Shown here piece by piece: positions 1 through 6,907 of a stretch of DNA of 37,158 bases. The stretch is from Ruminococcus sp. (GTDB taxonomy: Bacteria; Bacillota; Clostridia; Oscillospirales; Acutalibacteraceae). The translations under genes were made by a program, and so were the position numbers. The DNA lies in the NCBI GenBank assembly GCA_024690465.1, contig JAILPC010000209.1, forward strand, positions 1 through 37,158. Reading direction: 5' to 3'. The notes beneath the pieces are model-generated. The model was not told the DNA's origin and searched no databases. It saw only the letters and a program-made list of their open reading frames with translations. Each line of letters opens with the position of its first letter. Positions within the stretch are counted from its first letter, which is position 1.

Positions 1-677
1 ATCTGTGAGCCCTCACAATATCCGAAAGGCGTAACGTATTTCAGAAACTCCGCCGAATCCGTTATGTTCGCGATAATGCTGAGCAGATACAGCAGAGCCG
101 CTATGCCCAGCCCGATGCCGATGCTTCCTTTTTTCAGAAACGCGGATATGCCGAAGCAAATTCCCGCGATTTCAAGCTGCAGGATACAATAAGCGAGGTG
201 GAGCAGAGTCAACTCTTTCCACAGAACACTTTCACCGACTGCCGCGATTGAAGCAGCCGAAACGACATATACAACAAGATTAAGCGCGATAATCTGAGCA
301 AAAACAGCAATCAGTTTTTCCGTGATAACGCGCGTTCTGCTGATAGGATGTGACAGCAGAAATTCAGATGTCTTTTCCTTTTCTTCTTTGCTGAGAATCC
401 CGACGGCGCACAGCGCGGCAAAAAAGGCGCCGCCCATTCCGAGCACGTTGCCGCATTCAATCGCGTAGTATCCCGTCAGCGAACCGAAATTCAATTGGTC
501 CATTCCGAACGCCGAGGTGAAAGAGCCCATAGACGAGAACATATCGTTGATTTCGTTCATCTGGCTTTTCATTTCGGGATAAAGGAGTATGCAGACCGCG
601 AGCATAAATACGATTACGCCTGTCCAGATAAAGAACGATATTTTGCCGCGTCTCAGTTCGTGTTTTACGATTGTCAT
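1..677 (-). CDS. ABC-2 type transporter permease, partial (3' end beyond window)
   Basis: Membrane subunit of an ABC exporter that pairs with the ATPase encoded just upstream. The minus-strand frame is open from an ATG at 675-677 to the window edge (about 225 codons), so the C-terminus is missing. It starts MTIVKHELRRGKISFFIWTG. A first membrane segment follows at about residues 15-33, then an extracellular loop, then several hydrophobic segments (for example FFAALCAVGIL and IIALNLVVYVVSAASIAAVG). The EKEKTSEFLLSHPISRTRV stretch is the cytoplasmic loop typical of ABC-2 permeases of the bacitracin/Nat type. The start codon overlaps the ATPase stop in an ATGA arrangement, indicating translational coupling and a two-component exporter. 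The substrate cannot be told from sequence. Confidence 0.85.
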   Translation of the reverse strand, partial: MTIVKHELRRGKISFFIWTGVIVFMLAVCILLYPEMKSQMNEINDMFSSMGSFTSAFGMDQLNFGSLTGYYAIECGNVLGMGGAFFAALCAVGILSKEEKEKTSEFLLSHPISRTRVITEKLIAVFAQIIALNLVVYVVSAASIAAVGESVLWKELTLLHLAYCILQLEIAGICFGISAFLKKGSIGIGLGIAALLYLLSIIANITDSAEFLKYVTPFGYCEGSQ

Positions 678-1555
678 ATCTCGCTGTCCTCCTTTTCGTA
701 ATAGTGCAGGAAGATTTCCTCCAAATCAGGTTCGGTGATTCTTATGTCGAAAACATTACCCTCGGAGAGCTTCCTGAGCAGGATGTTGATGTCTCCGTTA
801 TATAGGAAGCTTGCCGCGTTTTCACGGGTGTTGATATCCTTGATACCGTCAAGACCGCCGAGGTCAAATTTGCCGTATACCGAAACGCGCTTCGCTCTGC
901 TCTTTGCCAGGTGTTCAACACTGTCGCAGGCGATAATTTCGCCCTCTCTGATAATCGCCGCTTTGGTACAGTTGCGCTGAACCTCAGAGAGCACATGACT
1001 TGAGAGGAAAACCGTCGCGCCGTTTCGGTTGCGCTCTCTGATGATTTCAAAGAACTCGTGCTGCATAAGCGGGTCAAGTCCGCCTGTCGGCTCATCAAGA
1101 ATGAGCAGCTGCGGATTGCTCTGCAAAGCGCAGACAATCGCTACTTTCTTGCGGTTTCCGAACGACAGCTCGTCAACACGTTTTGATGTGTCGAGCTGAA
1201 GCCGTTCGCAGAGCTTTTTCATTTCTTGTGAACAGTCCTTTTTGCGCAAATCGGCAGACAGCTTCAGAATATCCCGCACTCTCATTCCCGAGTAGAACAG
1301 CGCTTCGGACGGAAGATATCCGACATCGCTCAGAATTGCCTTGTTCTCCTTGATGATGTCTTTTCCGAGGACTTCGGCGCTTCCCGATGTGGGCGAGATA
1401 AATCCGAGCAGGGTTCTGATTGTTGTGGATTTTCCGGCGCCGTTCGGCCCGATAAAGCCGAAGCACTCGCCCTGCTCAACGGTTAAGTCCAGGTCGATTA
1501 TTCCTCTGTTTTTGTTGTAATATTTTGTCAGTTTTGTTGTTTTAATTGCTTTCAT
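674..1555 (-). CDS. ABC transporter ATP-binding protein
   Basis: Energy-supplying subunit of the exporter, 293 aa. Walker A is GPNGAGKST (about residues 37-45). The signature region reads LSFGNRKKVA (about 129-138), a variant of LSGGQ with F-G-N as in many ABC-2 ATPases. Walker B is LLILDEPTGGLDP (about 150-162), and the H-loop is in LSSHVLSEV. The C-terminal ~80 residues form the accessory region of CcmA/YhaQ-type ATPases. The gene is 7 nt downstream of the flavodoxin gene and its stop overlaps the permease start, so it is an internal gene of the TetR-headed minus-strand string. Drug, peptide or lipid export is possible. Confidence 0.93.
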   Translation of the reverse strand: MKAIKTTKLTKYYNKNRGIIDLDLTVEQGECFGFIGPNGAGKSTTIRTLLGFISPTSGSAEVLGKDIIKENKAILSDVGYLPSEALFYSGMRVRDILKLSADLRKKDCSQEMKKLCERLQLDTSKRVDELSFGNRKKVAIVCALQSNPQLLILDEPTGGLDPLMQHEFFEIIRERNRNGATVFLSSHVLSEVQRNCTKAAIIREGEIIACDSVEHLAKSRAKRVSVYGKFDLGGLDGIKDINTRENAASFLYNGDINILLRKLSEGNVFDIRITEPDLEEIFLHYYEKEDSEI

Positions 1556-1562
1556 AACGCAC

Positions 1563-2051
1563 CTATTTCAACTTTTCACAAAACGCGGCGACCGCCTTTT
1601 CGTTATCTTCGCTTGGCTTTTCCTTCGGGTCAATAAGAATCGTTGTCGCTTTGTAATCGGCAATCCCGAGCAGGTTCTTAAGACCGGCAAATGCCTTTTC
1701 CGCGCCGTTGCCTGCCTGACAGGCATACGCGGAAACTGTTTTGTCTTTAAGCGCTTCTTTATTGTCCTCAACAAAAGTGCGCAGAGGCGGAGCTATGCGG
1801 CTCGCCCAGACAGGGAATCCGATAATTACCTGCTCATAGTTCTCCGCGCTGAATGTGTACGGATTGAGCTTCGGCTTTTCGGACATTATCGCGCTCTTTC
1901 CGCCCCAAAGAAATTTCCTGATTCCTTTGCTCGGGTATGTCTTGACGGGTGTGATTTCAATCAAATCAACATCCCCGAGTTTCTTTCTGATTTTGTCGGC
2001 GATAAATTCCGTATTGCCGCACATTGAATAATATACAATCGCAGTTTTCAT
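1563..2051 (-). CDS. flavodoxin-family protein
   Basis: Small FMN-binding electron carrier or flavodoxin-like oxidoreductase, 162 aa, cytoplasmic. The N-terminal strand and phosphate loop read AIVYYSMCGNTEFIADKI, the usual (S/T)xxGNT pattern with a Cys in it. VIIGFPVWASRIAPPLRTFV matches the flavin-ring loop, and VSAYACQAGNGAEKAF matches the third loop. The length fits the short flavodoxin class. The ATG is preceded by GAGAGG at good spacing. It lies between the TraX-like gene and the ABC ATPase in one minus-strand string, and flavodoxins of this type are common passengers beside TetR regulators in Clostridia. The redox partner is unknown. Confidence 0.88.
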   Translation of the reverse strand: MKTAIVYYSMCGNTEFIADKIRKKLGDVDLIEITPVKTYPSKGIRKFLWGGKSAIMSEKPKLNPYTFSAENYEQVIIGFPVWASRIAPPLRTFVEDNKEALKDKTVSAYACQAGNGAEKAFAGLKNLLGIADYKATTILIDPKEKPSEDNEKAVAAFCEKLK

Positions 2052-2075
2052 AATTACCTCTCTTTTTTCTGAATT

Positions 2076-2828
2076 TTATCCTATAATCGCGACGTTTCCG
2101 TTCAGCGCGATTCTGATTATACCGATTACGACCAGGTGCGCGGGATAGTAAATGTAGAATAGCCACTTCATGCCTTTCCATTTTCCCCGTTCGCCGTTGT
2201 ACCGGAACAAAAACGGAATCGAAATAAATGTAAACATCTGCAATATTCCGTATATCTTGTCCAGCGTAAAAAAGAACACTGCCGCGTAAACCGCTGTCCA
2301 GAGTACGATATCGATTGCCTGGAGTTTGAAGTTTCCTCTGTGCTGATAGATGAAGAACGGAGTTATAACGGCTATTGATGACCAGTCGGACGGCAGGGCA
2401 AGCGCGCACGCACCGAATATAATGACGTACTTCCAGACTGTCGGAATTTTCTCCATCCGTGTTGTGAAGATTACAACCGCCGCCAGAAACAGCGACCACA
2501 TAACGCTTGTGCGGTTGAGCAAACCGTATGACAAATCAAAGAACGGGATACCGAAGGCGAAGTCGTACGCAAAGTGCGAAATTATCGCGAACCCGAACAG
2601 CCTTGTCAGATATTTGCGTTTGTCGTGAGTGTAAAAACACCCCTCGGCAATAAAGAACCACATTATCGGAGCGGTAAGTCTGCCTATGATGTGCAGGGCG
2701 AACACCCACCAGACCTGCTGATACCCGGGGAAGAACGCCCACGTAAGATGGTCGATTGTCATAGCGATAATCGCAATCAGTTTCAGTTGATTTCCGTTAA
2801 AATGTTTTTTCAGTGTTTTGCTTTTCAT
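2076..2828 (-). CDS. TraX-family integral membrane protein
   Basis: About 250 aa, with at least six hydrophobic segments. The N-terminus contains LKLIAIIAMTIDHLTWAFFP followed by HIIGRLTAPIMWFFIAEG. This DH plus GRxxxPxxxFxxxEG pattern is the hallmark of the TraX family, named for the F-plasmid pilin acetylase and related to membrane acyltransferases. The C-terminal end (WLFYIYYPAHLVVIGIIRI) is the conserved YxxYPxHL block of the same family. In Firmicutes such chromosomal TraX homologues have no established substrate; acylation of a surface or lipid molecule is an inference. The gene sits 24 nt upstream of the flavodoxin gene in the same orientation. Confidence 0.88.
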   Translation of the reverse strand: MKSKTLKKHFNGNQLKLIAIIAMTIDHLTWAFFPGYQQVWWVFALHIIGRLTAPIMWFFIAEGCFYTHDKRKYLTRLFGFAIISHFAYDFAFGIPFFDLSYGLLNRTSVMWSLFLAAVVIFTTRMEKIPTVWKYVIIFGACALALPSDWSSIAVITPFFIYQHRGNFKLQAIDIVLWTAVYAAVFFFTLDKIYGILQMFTFISIPFLFRYNGERGKWKGMKWLFYIYYPAHLVVIGIIRIALNGNVAIIG

Positions 2829-2843
2829 ATCCGTTTTCTCTTG

Positions 2844-3287
2844 TTACCTCTTTTTGTACGCAATCAATTCAGGCTCACTGCCGTCTACGCTGTAGCTGCA
2901 AACAAGAATAAAATTTGTGTCGGCGACAACACCGTAGCAGATACCCAAATCGGCGAATTCAATCTGAGTGCCGAGATAGATATTTTTGTCGTTGAGCAGC
3001 TTTATATAATCGCCGCTCGGCAAGGGGTAGGGGAGGTTTACATATTTCCCCGACAGCTCACAAAGTTCTGCCGCATCGGGGATATCGTTTGCCCTGAGCA
3101 GGTTGTTGATTTCGCCTAATAACTCCTGTTTGAACTCGCTGTATTTTTCTTTACCGCCGAACCTTATGTATTCAGCCGCCACACATCGTCCGCCGAAAGG
3201 ACTGCCGTTTGTTACAGCGCAGCCTTTGCACTCGTCTTTTGTCGGACACTTTGCGCAGTCCGCGCCGCAGATAGAGTTGTTATTCAT
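2844..3287 (-). CDS. DUF3795-type cysteine-rich protein
   Basis: About 147 aa. The N-terminus carries the spacing CGADCAKCPTKDECKGC, followed by a further Cys in GGRCVAAEY. This matches the cysteine cluster of DUF3795 proteins, small clostridial proteins likely to bind a metal or Fe-S centre; function is unknown. I chose the ATG at 3287, which has AAGGAAC about 10 nt upstream, over an in-frame TTG at 3293. The start overlaps the stop of the DUF998-like remnant (TAA at 3280-3282), so the two reading frames were probably once translationally coupled. The C-terminal half (residues ~80-145) looks like a separate alpha/beta domain of unknown role. Confidence 0.75.
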   Translation of the reverse strand: MNNNSICGADCAKCPTKDECKGCAVTNGSPFGGRCVAAEYIRFGGKEKYSEFKQELLGEINNLLRANDIPDAAELCELSGKYVNLPYPLPSGDYIKLLNDKNIYLGTQIEFADLGICYGVVADTNFILVCSYSVDGSEPELIAYKKR

Positions 3288-3471
3288 TTTCAAATGTTCC
3301 TTTCAGAAGGTATATTCCAAGCACCGTGTTGAAGACAACCGCCGAGAATGTACTGAACCTCTCAAAAAGTCCGAACACCGCTTTGGACATAGCGCCCGTG
3401 CCTATTGCGCCGATCATCATCGAGGCGAAACACACAATCGCCCATACCGCGAGCGAGGTTATATACCGCCC
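3280..3471 (-). pseudogene. 3' remnant of a DUF998-like membrane protein gene
   Basis: A short minus-strand reading frame closes at TAA 3280-3282 and is open back to an in-frame TAA at 3472-3474. It encodes two hydrophobic segments (ITSLAVWAIVCFASMMIG and VVFNTVLGIYLL) separated by AMSKAVFGLFERF. The GLFER motif followed by a last TM segment is how DUF998-family membrane proteins end. There is no start codon with a ribosome binding site, and the ~150 residues expected upstream are absent because the methyltransferase gene ends at 3538. I read this as the surviving 3' end of a gene removed by deletion. Its stop overlaps the DUF3795 start, preserving the old coupling. Confidence 0.6.
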
Positions 3472-3537
3472 TTAACAGCATTAATCTTTTCTTATCATTC
3501 TGTTTAGGTGTTAATGTATTGATTTCAGCTTCCGTAT

Positions 3538-4215
3538 TTATTTCTGCTGCTTAATCGCGTAAAATCCGCTCTGCATATATGAGTGCCAGAACAGTTCATA
3601 GGAGCTGAATCCTGTTTTTTTAAGTAGTTCAAAGTGCTCTTTTATAGTGATCGGGAAAAACTCTCTGTTATATCTCGCGGAGTGGTTTTTCACTTCCTCG
3701 GGAGTTCTTCCCGCTTTGAGTTCAAAGCGTTCCAAACGCTTCAGCATAATTTCTTTCCCGACTTCAGAGTTAGGAGCGGTGTTTTCAAAAAAGATAAACA
3801 GTCCGTTTGGTTTGAGCGATTTATAGCAATTTCTTACCGCGGTTTCTCTTGTCGTTTTGTCAAAATAGTGGTGCGACTGAATTGCCGTAACCACATCGAA
3901 TTTGTTTTCGAAAGTCAGGTTCTCCGAGCCCTCGCAAATATATTCGCAAGGGTAATATCCAAGCTTTTTCTTGGCGTCCGCGAGCATTTTCTCGGACGGG
4001 TCGCAAAGCACCATTTTGGAAATGTTCGGCGTATTTTTGGCGATTAACCCGAGTGTACCCGTACCGCACCCGGTGTCAAGAAGTGAAATCTCCTTGCTGC
4101 CGAAATATGTTCTGATCAGGCCGAAAATCTGTTCATATATCTCATCGTAAAACGGAATAACTTTGCGGACATTCCCGTCATATTGATTAACATTAAAAGC
4201 GGATTTGTTATCCAT
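3538..4215 (-). CDS. class I SAM-dependent methyltransferase
   Basis: 225 aa soluble protein. Motif I is LLDTGCGTGTLGLIA at about residues 45-59, the glycine-rich SAM-binding loop. The acidic residue after strand 2 is in MVLCDPSEKML, and motif IV-like FDVVTAIQSHHYF lies near residue 108. LKPNGLFIFFENTAP is the post-motif III strand. The fold is a Methyltransf_11/25-type enzyme; the acceptor is not identifiable. A strong AAGGAGG precedes the ATG. It is the first intact gene downstream of tetR in the minus-strand string, about 170 nt away, with a broken fragment between. Confidence 0.88.
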   Translation of the reverse strand: MDNKSAFNVNQYDGNVRKVIPFYDEIYEQIFGLIRTYFGSKEISLLDTGCGTGTLGLIAKNTPNISKMVLCDPSEKMLADAKKKLGYYPCEYICEGSENLTFENKFDVVTAIQSHHYFDKTTRETAVRNCYKSLKPNGLFIFFENTAPNSEVGKEIMLKRLERFELKAGRTPEEVKNHSARYNREFFPITIKEHFELLKKTGFSSYELFWHSYMQSGFYAIKQQK

Positions 4216-4249
4216 AGTTTCCTCCTTTACGCTTTTGATGTTTTAACTC

Positions 4250-4373
4250 TCATTTTTGTTTATAGATTATCGGAAGAACTTTTTCTTCAATAAACTCGAT
4301 GGCTGTGTTTTTCAGAATTGGCGTATATAACATTTCCGCGAGCGATATAATTTTGTATTTCTTCCTTTGCCAT
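4250..4373 (-). pseudogene. possible frameshifted small gene between tetR and the methyltransferase
   Basis: Just downstream of tetR on the minus strand an ATG at 4373 follows a good AGGAG site and opens MAKEEIQNYIARGN, ending at TGA 4287-4289 (28 aa). A second frame, shifted by one base, begins with ATG at 4333 and reads MLYTPILKNTAIEFIEEKV to TGA at 4250-4252 (27 aa). Joined by one frameshift they would make one amphipathic protein of about 41 residues, which is why I suspect a decayed gene end rather than two genes. I do not recognise a family. Either frame could also be an independent micropeptide. Confidence 0.35.
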
Positions 4374-4387
4374 TGTTTTTCTCCTGC

Positions 4388-5011
4388 TTATTTCTTAACC
4401 AATTCTTTGAAGATTGCGTCCTTGTCAAAACTGCCGTCTGTAAAGCCGGGGATTTCCTTATAAGCTTTGCAAAGGCTAAGACTGAATCGGGTAAAAATCG
4501 AGCTGATTTCTTCGTCGGTATAGGGACATTCACCCGTAACAATCAGCGTCGTGAAACTGTACGACACAAGCCACAAATCACGGAAATACAGGTCGGCAGT
4601 TACGGCGTCCATATTGTATTTCTTCATCACTGAGTCACGCACGAGCTCCTGCGAGAGCTTCAAGGCTTCCATAGCGCCTCCCGTTGAGCCGTCGGGCTTT
4701 TTAAGGTAAAGTATTTTATACAGCTCAGGTTCTTCCTTGGCAAAGCGCAGATATTGCCTGCCCACTCCAAGGTTGGATATGGGGGCTTTAAGTCCATGCT
4801 GAATATATTCGCGATACAATTCTTTGGCGTAGGCGCGGACCTCGCTTTTGAGCTGTTCCATTGTGTCAAAGTATGTGAAGATAGGTCTTGTCGAAACTCC
4901 GAGCTTTGAGGCGAGTTCTCTCGCGGTCAGCGCGTCGATGCCTTTTTCGCGCGTAATCTCCACAGCGGCATTTACGATTTCTTCCTTTTGAAACTTTACT
5001 TTCGGAGGCAT
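4388..5011 (-). CDS. TetR/AcrR-family transcriptional regulator
   Basis: About 207 aa. The N-terminal HTH reads IVNAAVEITREKGIDAL, then TARELASKLGVSTRPIFTYF, the classic TetR recognition-helix region, ending at about residue 55. The C-terminal ~150 residues are the variable ligand-binding and dimer domain with a distinct WLVSYSFTTLIVTGECPY helix. The ATG at 5011 is chosen because GAAAGGAAA lies just upstream; an in-frame TTG at 5029 has no such site. The gene has its own near-consensus promoter overlapped by a palindrome, so it very probably represses itself and the string below it, including the ABC exporter. The inducer is unknown. Confidence 0.92.
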   Translation of the reverse strand: MPPKVKFQKEEIVNAAVEITREKGIDALTARELASKLGVSTRPIFTYFDTMEQLKSEVRAYAKELYREYIQHGLKAPISNLGVGRQYLRFAKEEPELYKILYLKKPDGSTGGAMEALKLSQELVRDSVMKKYNMDAVTADLYFRDLWLVSYSFTTLIVTGECPYTDEEISSIFTRFSLSLCKAYKEIPGFTDGSFDKDAIFKELVKK

Positions 5012-5031
5012 TTTTTCTTTTCCTTTCAAAC

Positions 5032-5055
5032 GTTATGCAACACTTGTTATGTAAC
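5032..5055. promoter_or_regulatory. palindromic operator in front of tetR
   Basis: A 24-bp imperfect palindrome of the form GTTA-N3-AACA-N2-TGTT-N3-TAAC. Eight of 12 half-site positions are symmetric. It begins 20 bp upstream of the tetR ATG and covers the predicted start point of the tetR promoter. The size and placement are typical of TetR-family autoregulatory operators; binding itself is inferred. Confidence 0.65.
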
Positions 5056-5062
5056 TAATGTT

Positions 5063-5091
5063 ATCATAATCCTTATATTTTCAATTGTCAA
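5063..5091 (-). promoter_or_regulatory. promoter of tetR and downstream string
   Basis: On the minus strand TTGACA (5086-5091) and TATGAT (5063-5068) are separated by exactly 17 bp. This is near-perfect housekeeping sigma spacing. The operator at 5032-5055 lies immediately downstream, over the expected start site. Confidence 0.75.
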
Positions 5092-5111
5092 TAGTTTTTT
5101 GCGTTTTTTTA

Positions 5112-5141
5112 TTGCGTTTTGTCAGGGTTGTGTGCTAAAAT
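5112..5141 (+). promoter_or_regulatory. candidate promoter of the DHH pyrophosphatase gene
   Basis: TTGCGT (5112-5117), 18-bp spacer and an extended minus-10 TGC-TAAAAT (5136-5141), about 40 nt upstream of the ATG at 5183. It is back to back with the tetR promoter. Confidence 0.45.
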
Positions 5142-5182
5142 AAATATATAAGCGCTGCTGAGAAAAAAAGGAGTGTTCCGAT

Positions 5183-6826
5183 ATGAAATCGACAATCGTA
5201 ATAGGTCACAAAAATCCCGATACCGACTCAATTTGTTCGGCTATCTGTTATGCTGATTTAAAACACAGAATAACAGGAGAGGAGTTTATCCCGTGCCGCG
5301 CGGGTGAAATCAACAGCGAAACTGAATTTGTGCTCAACCATTTCGGTGTTGAAGTTCCCAAGCTTATTGAGTCGCTTGAACCGACCATTTCCGATGTGAA
5401 TTTTCGCAAAATAGACGGAATATCCTCTCGGATTTCATTGAAGCGCGCGTGGGAGCATATGCGCGACAATAATATTCAGACCGTGCCGATATTAACGGAA
5501 CAAGGCAAAATAAAAGGTATTCTCACCCACGGCGACCAGGCTCGTTTCTATATGGAGGATCAGGACGCGAGCGCGCTGTCAAAAGCGAGAACTCCCTACA
5601 GCAACATAGCCGACACTCTCCAGGGCGAGGTTGTAGTCGGAGATCCCGACGAGTGTTTTACAAAGGGCAAGGTTGTTGTCGCGGCAGCTAATCCCGATAT
5701 AATGGAGGACTATATCGACGAGCATGATATGGTTTTGCTGGGCAACCGTTACGAGTCCCAGCTTTGCGCTATCGAGATGAACGCGGGCTGTATCGTAATC
5801 GGCCTCGGCGCGAAGGTTTCAAAGACGATTAAAAAAATTGCCAAAGAAGCGGGCTGTACCATAATTGTTTCTCCGCTTGATACATACACCTGCGCCAAGC
5901 TGATAAACCAGGCTGTGCCCGTAGGACACATAATGCGCAAAAACAACATTGTTTCGTTCAATCAGCATGATCTCATAACCGACGTGAAAACAGCGGTTTC
6001 AAAACACAGGATTCGTTATTTCCCGATTCTTGACGACGAAAACCGCTACCTCGGCATGATTTCACAGCGTAATTTTTTGAATATTGAACGTCAGAAGGTT
6101 ATTCTCGTGGACCACAACGAAAAAGGTCAGGCGATTGACGGCATCCGAAGCAGTGAGGTTGTCGAGGTAATCGACCACCACAGAATTGACTCAATCGAAA
6201 CGATGAACCCGATTTATTTCAGGAATCAGCCGCTCGGATGCACCTCGACTATAATAGCGATGATGTACAGCGAGAACAACCAGTCGATCTCGCCGAAGAT
6301 TGCGGGACTTCTGTGCTCGGCGATATTATCAGATACGCTCATGTTCCGCTCTCCGACCTGCACTCCCGTGGACGAGAGCACGGCGAGATTCCTCGCTCAG
6401 ATAGCGGGCATTGATATCGAAAATTATTCGACGGCTATGTTCAACGCGGGTTCCAAGCTCGGCAAAAAGACACCCGATGAGATTTTCCATATTGACTGCA
6501 AGCAGTTCAAGACAGAAGGCGTGTCTTTGGTAGTTTCTCAGGTTACAAGCGTGAGCGGAAAAGAACTCGAAAAAGTTAAGGTGAAAATGCTTCCGTATAT
6601 GGAGAACCTCCTGCCTAATTCGGGTATGGATATGCTGTTTATGATGCTTACCAATATTATTGGGGAAAGCACGGAGCTGCTGTTTGTCGGCACAAACGCC
6701 GCGAGCGTTGTCAGGACCGCTTTTGATGTTGAGCCCGAAACTTCCTGTGTGACGCTCAATGGTGTTGTCAGCCGAAAGAAACAGGTGCTCAGTCCGCTGA
6801 TAAACGCTATAGAAACACTGCAATAA
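5183..6826 (+). CDS. manganese-dependent (family II) inorganic pyrophosphatase with CBS and DRTGG regulatory domains
   Basis: 547 aa cytoplasmic enzyme that hydrolyses pyrophosphate to phosphate. The N-terminal DHH half-domain begins IVIGHKNPDTDS (residues 5-16), the first metal-binding motif. The second part of the DHH domain carries VEVIDHH at about residue 328. Between them is a ~240-residue insert: a CBS domain near residues 70-120 (IQTVPILTEQGKIKGILTH), a DRTGG-like stretch (VVVGDPDECFTKG onward), and a second CBS near 245-300 (HRIRYFPILDDENRYLGMI). The C-terminal DHHA2 domain follows. In the family these inserts bind adenine nucleotides or diadenosine polyphosphates and tune activity. 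Strong AAAGGAG site before ATG. Monocistronic by spacing. Confidence 0.93.
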   Translation: MKSTIVIGHKNPDTDSICSAICYADLKHRITGEEFIPCRAGEINSETEFVLNHFGVEVPKLIESLEPTISDVNFRKIDGISSRISLKRAWEHMRDNNIQTVPILTEQGKIKGILTHGDQARFYMEDQDASALSKARTPYSNIADTLQGEVVVGDPDECFTKGKVVVAAANPDIMEDYIDEHDMVLLGNRYESQLCAIEMNAGCIVIGLGAKVSKTIKKIAKEAGCTIIVSPLDTYTCAKLINQAVPVGHIMRKNNIVSFNQHDLITDVKTAVSKHRIRYFPILDDENRYLGMISQRNFLNIERQKVILVDHNEKGQAIDGIRSSEVVEVIDHHRIDSIETMNPIYFRNQPLGCTSTIIAMMYSENNQSISPKIAGLLCSAILSDTLMFRSPTCTPVDESTARFLAQIAGIDIENYSTAMFNAGSKLGKKTPDEIFHIDCKQFKTEGVSLVVSQVTSVSGKELEKVKVKMLPYMENLLPNSGMDMLFMMLTNIIGESTELLFVGTNAASVVRTAFDVEPETSCVTLNGVVSRKKQVLSPLINAIETLQ

Positions 6827-6840
6827 TTGTCAATTGACAA
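6827..6840. repeat. perfect 14-bp palindrome over the minus-35 box
   Basis: TTGTCAATTGACAA reads the same on both strands and includes the TTGACA of the downstream promoter. A related TCAATTGTCAATA occurs at the tetR minus-35 (5081-5093). It may be an operator or simply two back-to-back minus-35 hexamers. Confidence 0.5.
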
Positions 6841-6862
6841 GTGATTTTTATAGTGATAAAAT
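6834..6862 (+). promoter_or_regulatory. promoter of the secreted Ig-like protein gene
   Basis: TTGACA (6834-6839), 17-bp spacer and TAAAAT (6857-6862), 45 nt upstream of the ATG at 6908. The minus-35 is embedded in a perfect palindrome. Confidence 0.7.
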
Positions 6863-6907
6863 GATTATAAGGATTTTCCGAAAATTTTGCAGAAGGGATT
6901 TGTGAAA

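Noticed and set aside
742-1137. Long alternative frames inside the ABC ATPase and similar shadows in spoIIE, the VanW gene and the amylase
   Set aside because: They lie in wrong registers of genes with clear family motifs and have no ribosome sites; composition is Arg/Ser-rich as expected of shadow frames.
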